Below are positions 8,701-16,635 of a stretch of 64,000 nucleotides of DNA, one piece after another; within the stretch, counting starts at the first letter, position 1, and each line of letters starts with the position of its first letter. The DNA is taken from positions 82,195-146,194 of the forward strand of contig CAZJKE010000002.1 of the NCBI GenBank assembly GCA_964546585.1. Direction: 5' to 3'. The translations under genes were made by a program, and so were the position numbers. Origin of the DNA: CAZJKE01 sp964546585. GTDB taxonomy: Bacteria; Planctomycetota; Phycisphaerae; Phycisphaerales; SM1A02. The notes beneath the pieces were generated by a model. It was not told the DNA's origin, did no database searches, and saw nothing but the letters and a program-made list of their open reading frames with translations.

Positions 8701-10862
8701 ACATCCATCGCCTTGGCCGCCTCGTCGCCGCGGCCCATGCGACGGGCCGTTGCCGCCATCCGTTCCCGGCGGCCGGCCAGTTCATACAGCGCCGCGGCAA
8801 TGACAGCGTCCTGCTCCTCTTCGTCCACCGTCGCTCTTGCCAACGCAATGTACGCTGCGATCTCATCATCACTGGTGAGCGTCGCATGCATCTGCTCCAA
8901 ACCCCGATGGCCCGGCTCCAACGCCATCGCCTTCTCGAGCAAGGCGACTGCCGCCTCACGGTTTTCTTCGGCAAGACGGACATTCGCCATGGCGGCAAAG
9001 AGCCGCCAGTCGGCGGTCTCCGCCTCGGCGATGGCCGATTCCAGCAGAACTGCAGCATCATCAATTCGGCCTTCCACCCTTGCCTCATTCGCCGTGGCAA
9101 TGACCTGCAGGATCGGATCCTCGATAGCCGACGCCGCACCGGACCTCATCTGACCGGACAACTGGAGGGAAATGTTGTCGAGAAGTTGCCGGGCATCAGG
9201 GTTGGAAGCGAGGACCTCCGGCGGCAGCATGGACAGCGTTCGTCTCGCGTCGTCGTACCGGGCAAGTTCGTACTCGATGCCAGCCTTCAACAGATAGTGA
9301 ACAATTGTTCCGGGCCGAAGTTCAAGTGCCCGCGACACCCGCTCCAGGGCAAGCCCGGGCGACCCGGCACGGAGCAGATTCTGCGCCGCCAAGTGGTATG
9401 TCTCCGCTTCGGGAGATGGATCGACCGATAGCAGGCGTTCCAGTTTTTGTGCTGCTGCGTTCCAATCGCGCTCCCACATGGCAAGGTGGGCGTCGGCATC
9501 GAGGACCATTGGATTGTCGGCATCCTCGGAGACAAGTGCACTCAACCGGTCTCTCCGCGCAGTCGCGTCCGCAACGACAGCCTCCCGAGCGGAACCCTCC
9601 GTATCGGAGATCCTCGATGCCGCAATGTCGAAGAGGAGTTTGGCCGCAACCGACCGCAGTTGATACTGCTCGATTGCGCCGATGCCGACCGTTCGCTGCG
9701 GCATGTCCAAGACTCGATCCGCCTCCACTTCCGCATCGTCGGGTCGGTCCAGCATCAACAACACTTCCGCCAGTACGAGCCTGCGTGCAAGGTCATCCTC
9801 GTTCGCCTCTAGATGGCGTCGCAATACATCAAGTGTCGGTTCTCGCCCCGATTCTCCGCTCGAGAGCAGCATCTGCACGACTTCGCGTGTTCGAATGGCG
9901 TCGCGAGCAGGATCAAAGGTAGCCAACAGATGGGCGGCCGCAACTTCAACACCCGCGGAAGCCGCATCCAGATCCGCTTGTGTTACGGCGTCTCGATCGG
10001 CAGCCCAGTCTCTCTGCAGCCGAGACCGTCGCAGAATCGCTTCTCGCACATGCGTCAGCGCCACTTCCATTCCCTGCGGAGCGGCCTCCATGGCCCGCTT
10101 CATTGTGCGCTCCGCGAGTTCGCGGTTCTTCTCGGCCTGATGCTTCCTGCCCGTATTGTCGAGTCGGTAGTAGACCGCCATGCGGCCGTGGGCCAGCATC
10201 GCCCATGCCAGATCGTTCCCGAGGTCGGACTCCAGTGCCGTCTGCAGGTCATCCTCGCCGGGAAACACGATGTACCCTTCATCGAAGGTCTCCGTGAGCG
10301 AGGCATCTTCCGTTCGCAGGCGGGCCAAACCCCGATACAGAACTGCCTCATACCGACGCGGATCATCCTCGCTGATTCGATCGAGCATCGTGTCGCAGGC
10401 GAATCGCAACTTCTGCCAGTACGCCTCGGTGTTGGTAATCCTCGCCGCCGCGTACAACTCGTACACCAGTTGCAGTTGCGACTCGGCGCTGTTTGGGTTG
10501 TATCTGGCCTCGTGTACAAGCGTGTCGACATACTCGTCGTAAAAAGCGGTCGCTTCGCCCGGCGTTCCCGGTGCAATTGAACGAATGGCCTCCCGCAGTT
10601 TCTGGATGTGCCCGAGGTTGCCCCCTTCCTTTCGAACCGCACGCCCGTATTGCTTTCGAGCCTGCCGGAAATCACCGCTGGCCATGAGTTCATCGCCTGC
10701 GCGAATGTTGCGAGCCGTGGACTGGAATTGGTTGTAGGCCCAAAATGCGGCAACGATGCCGCCCGCAAGCAGGACGCACGATACGACAATCGCGATCAGT
10801 TTCTTGTTGACGCGAGTAGCCTTCTTGCGACCCTTTCTTGATTTCCTGGAAGGTTGTGCCAT
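5745..10862 (-). CDS. Giant membrane-anchored TPR protein of the exosortase/EPS operon (PrsT-like role)
   Basis: A 1705-residue protein. A short, very basic N-terminus (many Arg and Lys in the first 20 residues) is followed by one membrane segment near 22-45. The rest is almost entirely helical repeat with many TPR-like units, for example AEALARLAVLYAGSLEEADR close to the C-terminus, so it should face the periplasm. Exosortase-linked EPS loci usually encode one large TPR protein (PrsT), which guides this call. It lacks a lipobox, unlike PrsT lipoproteins. The ATG at 10862 is chosen because TAGGAG, overlapping the exosortase stop, gives a ribosome-binding site about 11 nt upstream. A longer reading from 10937 would overlap the exosortase gene by 61 nt. 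Confidence 0.85.
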   Translation of the reverse strand: MAQPSRKSRKGRKKATRVNKKLIAIVVSCVLLAGGIVAAFWAYNQFQSTARNIRAGDELMASGDFRQARKQYGRAVRKEGGNLGHIQKLREAIRSIAPGTPGEATAFYDEYVDTLVHEARYNPNSAESQLQLVYELYAAARITNTEAYWQKLRFACDTMLDRISEDDPRRYEAVLYRGLARLRTEDASLTETFDEGYIVFPGEDDLQTALESDLGNDLAWAMLAHGRMAVYYRLDNTGRKHQAEKNRELAERTMKRAMEAAPQGMEVALTHVREAILRRSRLQRDWAADRDAVTQADLDAASAGVEVAAAHLLATFDPARDAIRTREVVQMLLSSGESGREPTLDVLRRHLEANEDDLARRLVLAEVLLMLDRPDDAEVEADRVLDMPQRTVGIGAIEQYQLRSVAAKLLFDIAASRISDTEGSAREAVVADATARRDRLSALVSEDADNPMVLDADAHLAMWERDWNAAAQKLERLLSVDPSPEAETYHLAAQNLLRAGSPGLALERVSRALELRPGTIVHYLLKAGIEYELARYDDARRTLSMLPPEVLASNPDARQLLDNISLQLSGQMRSGAASAIEDPILQVIATANEARVEGRIDDAAVLLESAIAEAETADWRLFAAMANVRLAEENREAAVALLEKAMALEPGHRGLEQMHATLTSDDEIAAYIALARATVDEEEQDAVIAAALYELAGRRERMAATARRMGRGDEAAKAMDVATRARAESKRFQEQAAAKGGSNTALVVVQFEQAIADGDFDAAEALIPSLGSGRAGNAGSMLAKVKLDLARAVAARNRGDDANFEKFADLALAGAREMTENMPFDSAGWRLKGIVEDARGNAIGALEAYTEAYRLTPTDLQNVQRYVGAMLKVETEPQRLLRVLQTAHQQFPMDRMIDSAWLEVESKHGDRAAVLGIRRQRNQRNPLDRENSLRYAKLLLSMEPTREMMLGANGQERFSQRSWVRMSRSQKANVIGEVKAQWNDTVSEILATAAKTPDPDLITAILRAEILRDRGQLDDASAVLDAFVAGRSSKSDHEIAVIAAADFLRGSGRMPQAVAILTEAREEQGEDRRIDAALGTLYYVSGQHSKATEFLRLAVEASGDPTLHGRWVESLARSQQFDAAESAIEGMRGTNTRYSTAMLRALVERGRSEMLLAQGKTEDAREALTNYRAALEVAIAADPSNPVPHVRLARSLLNEYWTTQDRELLEESLDIIAQGTDENDTSEALAVVQADVLQADGQLRRAIDDMDRFLVRVPGSIAIRQRLIDGHLDADDLEKAIAAARGGIAVDSADATWHERLGDLLNRASGEPVKVLPPYLEAYARNQSSRVLGKIDEVTRTSEPWPWQDVLAAIDGSGVGQPPVAGVIEAKALHGLGRQRDALQVMTATYGRYREAIENKWIASSALMDWYADLRVLFPEDPSEAEAFAHGVLAGNADARDIAGLALLWKSYGAEHVDRAVQLIDDVLPTLQQGTAEHATLLATRGAYLVEAERYQEGSDAFAELVDAYPDNPAFLNNYAYIVGVYLDQPAKALPIAQKAASLAPRFPSVLDTVATLYHRTGDDRRAADTLSFLVQIDPTNAEALARLAVLYAGSLEEADRAVPLAERARSQKPRSAEVLDALGWSYVRSGRPGKGEEFLNRSIAREPTMNAYMHLAQALSDRGKAEEAINTLRLAEDLATDSYSRNSIRRLEDDIRNAQAAVGD

Positions 10863-10876
10863 GTGATTCTCTGCTC

Positions 10877-12646
10877 CTACCCCCGGTCCTCGTTCTTGTC
10901 CCCGGCGGTTGTCACCTCGACCCAGTCGGGCAGGCATTGCATGATCACCGGAAGGAGATCGGCGGCGATTTCACTGGTCATCTCGATGAACCGTTCTTCA
11001 CCAAAGAGCGCGTCGCCGTGAATCGTGAACTGTACCTTGCAGTAGTAGGCTGCGCGGGAGGTTCTGTCGAATGCGAGCAGCCGAATTCGCTCTGGGAATG
11101 GCGTGGTCCTTCCGTTGGCGACGAAGAAGTACCCCGCGAAGATCCGCCCGTCGCCAGCCTGTGGATGACTGAATTCAGTGGTTCGCAGGCGTATTTCACC
11201 CACCGGCATCCTGACCTTCTCCCGGCGGCCTCCCTCCGGATCTCGGACGCGCACATACCGATAGTGTTCGCCAGCCAGTGCGTGTTCCGGGTCTTCTCTC
11301 CACGAGTCGATCGGTAGTGTCAGGGGAAGCGTGGCCGGCTCGGCCGACTTGGGTACGAACCCCCCGGCAACAAGACAGCGATCCGGGATATGTGGGATTG
11401 CATCGATCTGACCCGTGTAGTACGCGATGTGTACCTGCACCTGCACCGGACGGCCGTCGAACTCCGCGACATACCGGCGACTGAGGTAGCGATCGGTACC
11501 AAGCGCCTCCACGCCCGCCTCGTCGAGGCGGAGATCGTCGCCGCTCGCCTGCCATCTGCCAATCTGTGTGGGGATGTTTGACAGTTGATGGCGGAGATGT
11601 ACAGGTTCTTTTCTGAGAAAGATGTTGAGTTGGTGTACGCCGACCTGAAACACCACCGCCGACATGCCCAGCAGCACGGTCGCAATGATGAAGCCTCTCG
11701 TCGCAGGCCAGCGAAACGTCGCTGTTGCGGAATCAGTGTCTGGTCGACTTTCTCCCTCGACGATGACGAGGTTTCGAAGCAACCAGACGATCCCAAGATA
11801 GATCATGAAGGCAGGCACAAGCCAAAGGGTGCCTATGAAGGTGTGAAAGTCACCGGCGGCGAAGTTGGAGTCGGCCAAACTCAGAAGGCCAAGTGTCATG
11901 ACCCGCAGGATATTGACGAATACGGCGGTCGGCAGGGCCATCAAGACCAGCGCAATTCGCTGCCACCAGAATCGAAGGCCGGCAAAGGCCATGGCGACTC
12001 CAAGCGCAAAGAACGCCATGAGCATCCTCATGCCGGAACACGCCTCAGCAATGTTGAGTGGATGGCTGACGCCGCCGTGGAATATCTCAAGTGTGTTGCC
12101 GGCCCGCGTCACATCGAGCCCGACCAGAGAGAGGCCGTGGTAGGAACCGAGAGCCGCGATGTCCTGCAACTTGAAGGTGACGACCTCCATCATGCGATCC
12201 GAGATGGTCTGGCCGAAGACGAACAGATACAGCAACGGAAACAGGAGGTACCGCATTGCCCTCCAGCCGAAGATGAAGAGGACCATGCCGAAGACCGCCA
12301 TGCACACGCCAACACCCATGAGGTTGTGATGATGAAGCGTCGTCGGGCCAAGGCCGCAGATGGTGTACCACGCCAAGCCGAGAATGAATGGCACGAGACC
12401 ACTCCACGCAATGCGGAATGGCTGTTCGCACAATCGACCCCGAATGAGCCACACGAAGTAACCGGCGATGAACGGAATGACAAGTGTGTGCCCCCAGTCG
12501 GCTTGCTTCTTGACCGCAAAGAGAACCTGTCGCTGCAGGAAGTCCCAAAACACCCATGTCATTGCAATGAACAGGATGACTGCCCACAACCACTGCCGCG
12601 ACAGCGGAGAGTTGTTTGCAGGCCGCAGATCTTCAGCCGTGCTCAT
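10877..12646 (-). CDS. Exosortase fused to an EpsI-type domain
   Basis: A 589-residue polytopic membrane protein. Residues 1 to about 320 form an exosortase: the Cys of EACSGMRML, the Arg of VNILRVMTL and the His of GDFHTFIGTLW are the expected Cys-Arg-His catalytic set. The C-terminal 250 residues form an EpsI domain (DUF3485), with YYTGQ and HIPDRCLVAGGF matching its conserved YY...H.P..C core. Exosortases cleave C-terminal PEP-CTERM-like sorting signals during surface delivery; EpsI is the usual companion, here fused. The gene lies 118 nt after the export lipoprotein gene and just upstream of the TPR gene. No protein with an obvious matching sorting tail is encoded in this window. Confidence 0.93.
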   Translation of the reverse strand: MSTAEDLRPANNSPLSRQWLWAVILFIAMTWVFWDFLQRQVLFAVKKQADWGHTLVIPFIAGYFVWLIRGRLCEQPFRIAWSGLVPFILGLAWYTICGLGPTTLHHHNLMGVGVCMAVFGMVLFIFGWRAMRYLLFPLLYLFVFGQTISDRMMEVVTFKLQDIAALGSYHGLSLVGLDVTRAGNTLEIFHGGVSHPLNIAEACSGMRMLMAFFALGVAMAFAGLRFWWQRIALVLMALPTAVFVNILRVMTLGLLSLADSNFAAGDFHTFIGTLWLVPAFMIYLGIVWLLRNLVIVEGESRPDTDSATATFRWPATRGFIIATVLLGMSAVVFQVGVHQLNIFLRKEPVHLRHQLSNIPTQIGRWQASGDDLRLDEAGVEALGTDRYLSRRYVAEFDGRPVQVQVHIAYYTGQIDAIPHIPDRCLVAGGFVPKSAEPATLPLTLPIDSWREDPEHALAGEHYRYVRVRDPEGGRREKVRMPVGEIRLRTTEFSHPQAGDGRIFAGYFFVANGRTTPFPERIRLLAFDRTSRAAYYCKVQFTIHGDALFGEERFIEMTSEIAADLLPVIMQCLPDWVEVTTAGDKNEDRG

Positions 12647-12764
12647 TGGCGATCCCGCTCCATCCCAATCACGCTCCCTCTGCCCACGGAAGTCTCATGC
12701 TCCACCTCTCCGGCATCATGGTACGAATCTCGAAACACCACGGTTCACGCCAGTTGGCAAGCGA

Positions 12765-14396
12765 TCAGTTGCCCCGCCGGTTTGTTGGGGGAGGTCCGAA
12801 AACATCGTTGCCGAAGTTGCGGTCAAGCAGGAATCCGAATCCGTAATTTGCGCGGAATCCGTTGCGGATGATGGCCATGGGCGTTGAACCCCAGGATGTT
12901 CCCACTGCCACATGATCGTCCGGCTTGATGACGACATCTGGTTCGGTTCTCGCCATGATGGCCGCGAGATTGAGGGTAATTGTTGCTTCGAGGTTCTTGC
13001 CTATCCGCCGAGTCAGGTTCACCCGTTCCGGCTCGGCAATCGGGCTGAACCCGCCAGCGGCCGTAATGAGACGAGAAAGCGTGAGCGTGCCGGTTGCGGG
13101 TAACTGAAACACACCAGGTCGTGCCACTTCACCGCGAACATAGACATTACCGATCACCGGTGGCTCGACATAGATCCTGTCGTTCGGACGAACAACCACA
13201 TTGAAGGAACTGTCACCCCATGCCAGCCGCTCGTAGTCAATCGGGATGATGCGTTCCAGCATGATGTCGGGAGTGTCGTCGTCCACCGATGCCGGTTCAT
13301 ATGGATCGACCGGCCGACCAGCATGTTCATTGGCGATTGATTCCCCGCCTTCGGGTGGCACCGGAACCCGAACCCACTCGTCACGCTCCGGTACATAGAG
13401 GTAGGCTGCATCCGGCGAAATGGGCGACATGTCGCCGCCGCCAGCATCGGTAACATCGATCGGTGGAGGCGGCGCCGCTCGTACGGGTACCAGGTCATCG
13501 ATGTCCACCAGTTCATCGCCTGGAGAACTGTGTGCTGCTTGCAGGATGCCGGGCGACACGGTTGGTGGCGCGTCCGGCTGCGGCGACGGCATCGGTTCGA
13601 GATCAGGCGATCGCACGTCGCCGAGACCAAGTTGGTCGATCAGACTCTCCACGTCGACCGTAGGTCGGTTGTCCGATGGTGTGGTCGGCCCGCCATACGC
13701 CGGAGGCGTGTCGTCGGGCACGGGGCGTTCCACGCCGCGGAGGAAGGACGGTTTCAGATCTTCGGAAATCGGCACATCCCGTATGACATAGATGGTCTCC
13801 GTCGTCGCGGGAACACCGCCCGATTGTGCAAGCGCGTCGAGGAGTCGAAGATCCGGGTCCTGCAATGTGAAGACCCCCCAGTTGGCCAGCCCGCCGTAGA
13901 TCGTGTAGGTAAAGCCCGTCGATGTGTCGACGGCGACCTGCACCTGTGGATGGGTCATGCGGCTCAGGAGTTTTTCGGCGACGCGGTCCTGAAACTGTTG
14001 GGGCGTCAGCCCGGCAGCAAGTACATCGCCCACGTCTGGTACGCGGTAGTATCCACCCTGGTCTACACGACGGCGTGTTGGGAACCACGCTCCTTCGTTG
14101 TAGAGACCGTAGATGTCCAGCGTAAGCATGTCGCCCGGGGCGATGCGGTAGGCCAGATCCGCGGGCATCAAATCTTCCGCCGTGACGCTCGACAGGTGTC
14201 GCCATGCGTCGCCGGGTTCTTCAATGAGGTCAATCCGCTCAAGAACGGGAATCGTCGTTGCGGTGGGCTTGTAATAGCCGGCCTTGGTCGGATCCCCAAG
14301 CCAGCCATTCGCCCCGCAGCCGGCCAGCGAGAAGCCGGTGGCGACAAGAAGCGTGGCGGCGACCGAGCGAGCTGCTTTATGCAATGTGTGAGACAT
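12765..14396 (-). CDS. Polysaccharide export outer-membrane lipoprotein (Wza/GumB-like, SLBB domains)
   Basis: First gene of the EPS operon, 543 residues. An N-terminal lipoprotein signal ends in the lipobox SLAGC. A polysaccharide export domain follows (YRIAPGDMLTLDIYG and YYRVPDVGDV), then two SLBB-type domains, one beginning TYTIYGGLANWGVF and the other NVYVRGEVARPGVFQL. Between the SLBB domains is an unusual proline- and aspartate-rich linker of roughly 150 residues, longer than in ordinary Wza. It should form the outer-membrane pore for the polysaccharide polymerised by this system. The ATG at 14396 is chosen; a TTG 15 nt upstream is also possible. Confidence 0.9.
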   Translation of the reverse strand: MSHTLHKAARSVAATLLVATGFSLAGCGANGWLGDPTKAGYYKPTATTIPVLERIDLIEEPGDAWRHLSSVTAEDLMPADLAYRIAPGDMLTLDIYGLYNEGAWFPTRRRVDQGGYYRVPDVGDVLAAGLTPQQFQDRVAEKLLSRMTHPQVQVAVDTSTGFTYTIYGGLANWGVFTLQDPDLRLLDALAQSGGVPATTETIYVIRDVPISEDLKPSFLRGVERPVPDDTPPAYGGPTTPSDNRPTVDVESLIDQLGLGDVRSPDLEPMPSPQPDAPPTVSPGILQAAHSSPGDELVDIDDLVPVRAAPPPPIDVTDAGGGDMSPISPDAAYLYVPERDEWVRVPVPPEGGESIANEHAGRPVDPYEPASVDDDTPDIMLERIIPIDYERLAWGDSSFNVVVRPNDRIYVEPPVIGNVYVRGEVARPGVFQLPATGTLTLSRLITAAGGFSPIAEPERVNLTRRIGKNLEATITLNLAAIMARTEPDVVIKPDDHVAVGTSWGSTPMAIIRNGFRANYGFGFLLDRNFGNDVFGPPPTNRRGN

Positions 14397-14655
14397 GTCT
14401 CTGTTGGCCAACTCCGCAGCGAATCGCAGTCCTCTACCCCCACCATGGGGACAGAACGATGCCCTCCCGCCGATTGGACAGGGGGGTATCGGACTTCATC
14501 GACCACCAACGCTGCGTTTGTTGAACCATCTCCTCCTCAATCCAGACCCTCTCAGGGGGTAGAATCATTGCTCCCTGATGACCTACGCGCCCCCTCCACG
14601 CCATGTTCGACCCCTTGGGGGAGATACCGCCCGAACAGCCTCCCGAGGGGCTCTG
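14397..14655. promoter_or_regulatory. Divergent intergenic region between the EPS operon and lipA
   Basis: About 260 nt separating the first EPS gene (minus) from lipA (plus). For lipA, a TAGAAT box at 14560-14565 lies 12 nt before an in-frame ATG at 14578. A GAGGGG ribosome-binding site at 14645-14650 lies just before the GTG at 14656. I found no clear sigma-70 box for the EPS operon on the minus strand, although this is where its promoter should be. Confidence 0.4.
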
Positions 14656-15573
14656 GTGTCCCTGAGCGATAGGATTCTCGGAAACGACGCCCGGTCGCAC
14701 GCGTTGGTGATCCCTCGGAAGCCCAGTTGGATCCGGGCCCAGATGCCTGGTGGCGAGGGGTACGAGCGGCTTCGATCGCTGGTGGCCGAACAGGGGCTGC
14801 ACACAATCTGTCAGGAAGCGTCCTGTCCCAACATTGGTGAATGCTGGGCCCGGGGCACCGCAACCATCATGATTCTTGGCGACATCTGCACGCGATCGTG
14901 TGGATTCTGCAATGTCCGCACGGGCAAACCCCTGCCGGTCGACCCCGGCGAGGCGAGTTCTGTCGCGACGGCCATCGCCGCGCTCGGCTTGCGGCACATT
15001 GTTGTGACTTGCGTGGACCGTGATGATTTGCCTGATGGCGGTGCCGCTGCCTGGGCCGATACGATTCGGGCGATTCACCGCCAATCTCCGGGCACCACGG
15101 TGGAGGCGCTCGTGGGTGATCTTCAGGGTAATGCGGGTGATCTTGATGTGATCATCGCCGCTGCGCCTGAGATTCTCGCCCATAACATCGAGACTGTTCG
15201 GCGGATGCACCCGGCGGTCCGACCACAGGCTCGCTATGAGCGATCGCTGGCGGTCTTACGCCACATCGCGGATGCCGGATGCAGATGCAAGACCGGCATC
15301 ATGGTCGGCATCGGAGAAACCGATGAGGAAGTCGATCAGGTGCTTCGGGACATCCGTGAAAGAGGGCACGCGAGCATCATCACTATCGGGCAGTATCTTC
15401 AGCCAACGCGGAATCACCTGCCCGTCGATCGCTGGGTGCACCCTTCGCAATTTGATGCCTGGAGAGAGCGGGCGTTGGACATCGGGTTTGAGGTGGTGGA
15501 GTCGGGTCCGCTGGTCCGAAGTTCATATCACGCTGAAGAGCAGGCTCGTCGGCCCGTGCGCAGTACCTCCTGA
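14656..15573 (+). CDS. lipA: Lipoyl synthase
   Basis: Radical-SAM enzyme that inserts two sulfurs into protein-bound octanoyl groups to make the lipoyl cofactor of 2-oxoacid dehydrogenases and the glycine cleavage system. Both iron-sulfur signatures are present: the auxiliary-cluster motif CQEASCPNIGEC (CX4CX5C) and the radical-SAM motif CTRSCGFC (CX3CX2C). About 305 residues from the GTG at 14656, which follows GAGGGG and gives the usual short lead to RKPSW. An ATG at 14578 would add 26 residues and is supported by a TAGAAT box 12 nt upstream, so the start is unsettled. No lipB is visible nearby. Confidence 0.96.
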   Translation: MSLSDRILGNDARSHALVIPRKPSWIRAQMPGGEGYERLRSLVAEQGLHTICQEASCPNIGECWARGTATIMILGDICTRSCGFCNVRTGKPLPVDPGEASSVATAIAALGLRHIVVTCVDRDDLPDGGAAAWADTIRAIHRQSPGTTVEALVGDLQGNAGDLDVIIAAAPEILAHNIETVRRMHPAVRPQARYERSLAVLRHIADAGCRCKTGIMVGIGETDEEVDQVLRDIRERGHASIITIGQYLQPTRNHLPVDRWVHPSQFDAWRERALDIGFEVVESGPLVRSSYHAEEQARRPVRSTS

Positions 15574-15660
15574 AACGCCTGACCCATACAGATCAACCCT
15601 TGCGGTGCCCTGCCGGGCTGTCGTGTCAAGCGGTGCCCGAATGTAGCCGACAGGCGGGAC

Positions 15661-15990
15661 ATGCTTCATAGCGACTCCATTGACGGGACTACCGGTAACC
15701 AGAGGTGCTCGAACCGCCGCGGACGCCTTCGAGGGGCGTGCGAGGGCGAGGTGGTGCTTCGATGGAGCCACGACTTTGGAACACCGGTCAGATATGCCAT
15801 GGTCGACCGCAGCGATGGCGGCCTCCGCATCATCACCGGGATTCCGCTCTCCGAGGGTATGACCGGGGTCGTCTCTCGATACCTTCCCGGCGGAAACGCC
15901 GTCAATCAGCCCGTAATGGTCGCCTGGACCGCTTCATCCCCTGACGACGGTGGCTACCACTGCGGCCTCTGGTTCTTCGGTACCCCCTGA
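15661..15990 (+). CDS. Small PilZ-domain protein (probable cyclic-di-GMP receptor)
   Basis: A 109-residue protein consisting of little more than one PilZ domain. The two c-di-GMP-binding motifs are visible: RGRLR (RxxxR, near 20-24) and DRSDGG (DxSxxG, near 49-54), 24 residues apart. The C-terminus (VAWTASSPDDGGYHCGLWFF) fits the last strands of the fold. It has no signal or membrane segment, so it should be cytoplasmic. It lies 87 nt after lipA on the same strand and is followed by a strong terminator, so the two may be co-transcribed. It could control motility or polysaccharide output, but nothing shows the target. The start is the first ATG and is only weakly supported. Confidence 0.7.
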   Translation: MLHSDSIDGTTGNQRCSNRRGRLRGACEGEVVLRWSHDFGTPVRYAMVDRSDGGLRIITGIPLSEGMTGVVSRYLPGGNAVNQPVMVAWTASSPDDGGYHCGLWFFGTP

Positions 15991-16114
15991 GGCTGCCACT
16001 TTTCTTGCTCTTTTTCGCCTCCACCCGAAAAACAGACGGGGGGTGTCGGATTGTCGTGGCGTGGGTCGCAAAGGCCCCTCAAACACGACTCCTCTCTTCT
16101 CCTTCCTTCTCCCC

Positions 16115-16157
16115 CCACAAGCCCCCGCCTCCACGAGCCGGGGGCTTGTGGTTTTTT
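16115..16157 (+). terminator. Rho-independent terminator after the PilZ gene
   Basis: A perfect 13-bp stem (left arm 16115-16127, right arm 16139-16151) with an 11-nt loop is followed directly by six T residues at 16152-16157. It is the clearest intrinsic terminator on the plus strand of the window and should end the lipA-PilZ transcript. Confidence 0.9.
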
Positions 16158-16169
16158 GGCCCAATACGG

Positions 16170-16217
16170 GGGTCTGACCCCGGGTGTGACCCCGGGTCTG
16201 TCCCCGGGTGTGACCCT
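16170..16217. repeat. Four tandem 12-bp GC-rich near-palindromic units
   Basis: Units at 16170, 16182, 16194 and 16206 read GGGTCTGACCCC, GGGTGTGACCCC, GGGTCTGTCCCC and GGGTGTGACCCT. Each is nearly self-complementary (GGGTC...GACCC). The same core, GGGGTCTGACCC, recurs at the very end of the window. It resembles a short REP-type intergenic element, but no RAYT transposase is present here. Confidence 0.8.
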
Positions 16218-16325
16218 GGGTTGGGGGAGAAAAACCGAAAAAAAGTGACAGTCATAGGGAGTGAGGGGGATTGTCAGGGGGCCGGCGGAGTGCCGGCATC
16301 AGAGACACACGACAGGAGGTCGCCC

Positions 16326-16613
16326 ATGATCGCCGACTTCAGCCCGGATGGGCCAATCAGTTCCCAGCAGGATGCAGACAACCACAGACTTCGATTCCAC
16401 CGAGATCCGGGAACCGATCCACTGGCCGTGTTCTTTGGAGGACTCTCCAAACAGGACCGCCAGATCCTCGCCCTGCATTTCGCCGAACAACTCAACGCCT
16501 ACGAGATCCATGTGATCCTGCGCATGCCACTTGGAGAAGTGCTTTGCCGTATCCAGCGACTCCGGCGCCTCGCGCAGCAATCGCTCTGCCACGCCCCTGA
16601 ACAGAACTTGTGA
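16326..16613 (+). CDS. Small helix-turn-helix protein resembling sigma-70 region 4
   Basis: A 95-residue protein with an excellent ribosome-binding site (AGGAGGT, 7 nt before the ATG). Residues about 37-85 run from LSKQDRQILALHF through LNAYEIHVILRMPLGEV to RIQRLRR. This pattern matches the helix-turn-helix of sigma-factor region 4 (L..rer.vl.L.f.egls..EIA..L.i..gtV..rl.Ra...). No region 2 is present, so it cannot be a complete sigma factor. It may be an orphan region-4 regulator, an anti-sigma-like decoy or a DNA-binding protein. It lies 22 nt before the threonine aldolase gene, which has its own -10-like box. Confidence 0.65.
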   Translation: MIADFSPDGPISSQQDADNHRLRFHRDPGTDPLAVFFGGLSKQDRQILALHFAEQLNAYEIHVILRMPLGEVLCRIQRLRRLAQQSLCHAPEQNL

Positions 16614-16622
16614 GTCACGACA

Positions 16623-16628
16623 TACAAT
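16623..16628 (+). promoter_or_regulatory. TACAAT -10-like box for the threonine aldolase gene
   Basis: TACAAT lies exactly 7 nt before the GTG start at 16636, so the transcript would begin at or next to the start codon. There is no Shine-Dalgarno sequence. It is one of the recurring leaderless-type boxes of this window. Confidence 0.5.
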
Positions 16629-16635
16629 CGATGGC

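Larger units (their letters stand above)
15991..16325. other. Gene-free stretch with terminator, tandem repeat and 5' leader
   Basis: About 335 nt with no credible gene. It holds the terminator at 16115-16157, the 12-bp tandem repeat at 16170-16217, and a small hairpin in the leader of the next gene (GCCGGC at 16281-16286 pairing with 16292-16297). An AGGAGGT ribosome-binding site ends at about 16321. Confidence 0.7.

Noticed and set aside
11585..12871. 428-codon plus-strand frame opposite the exosortase gene
   Set aside because: Highly charged, low-complexity antisense translation of a membrane-protein gene.
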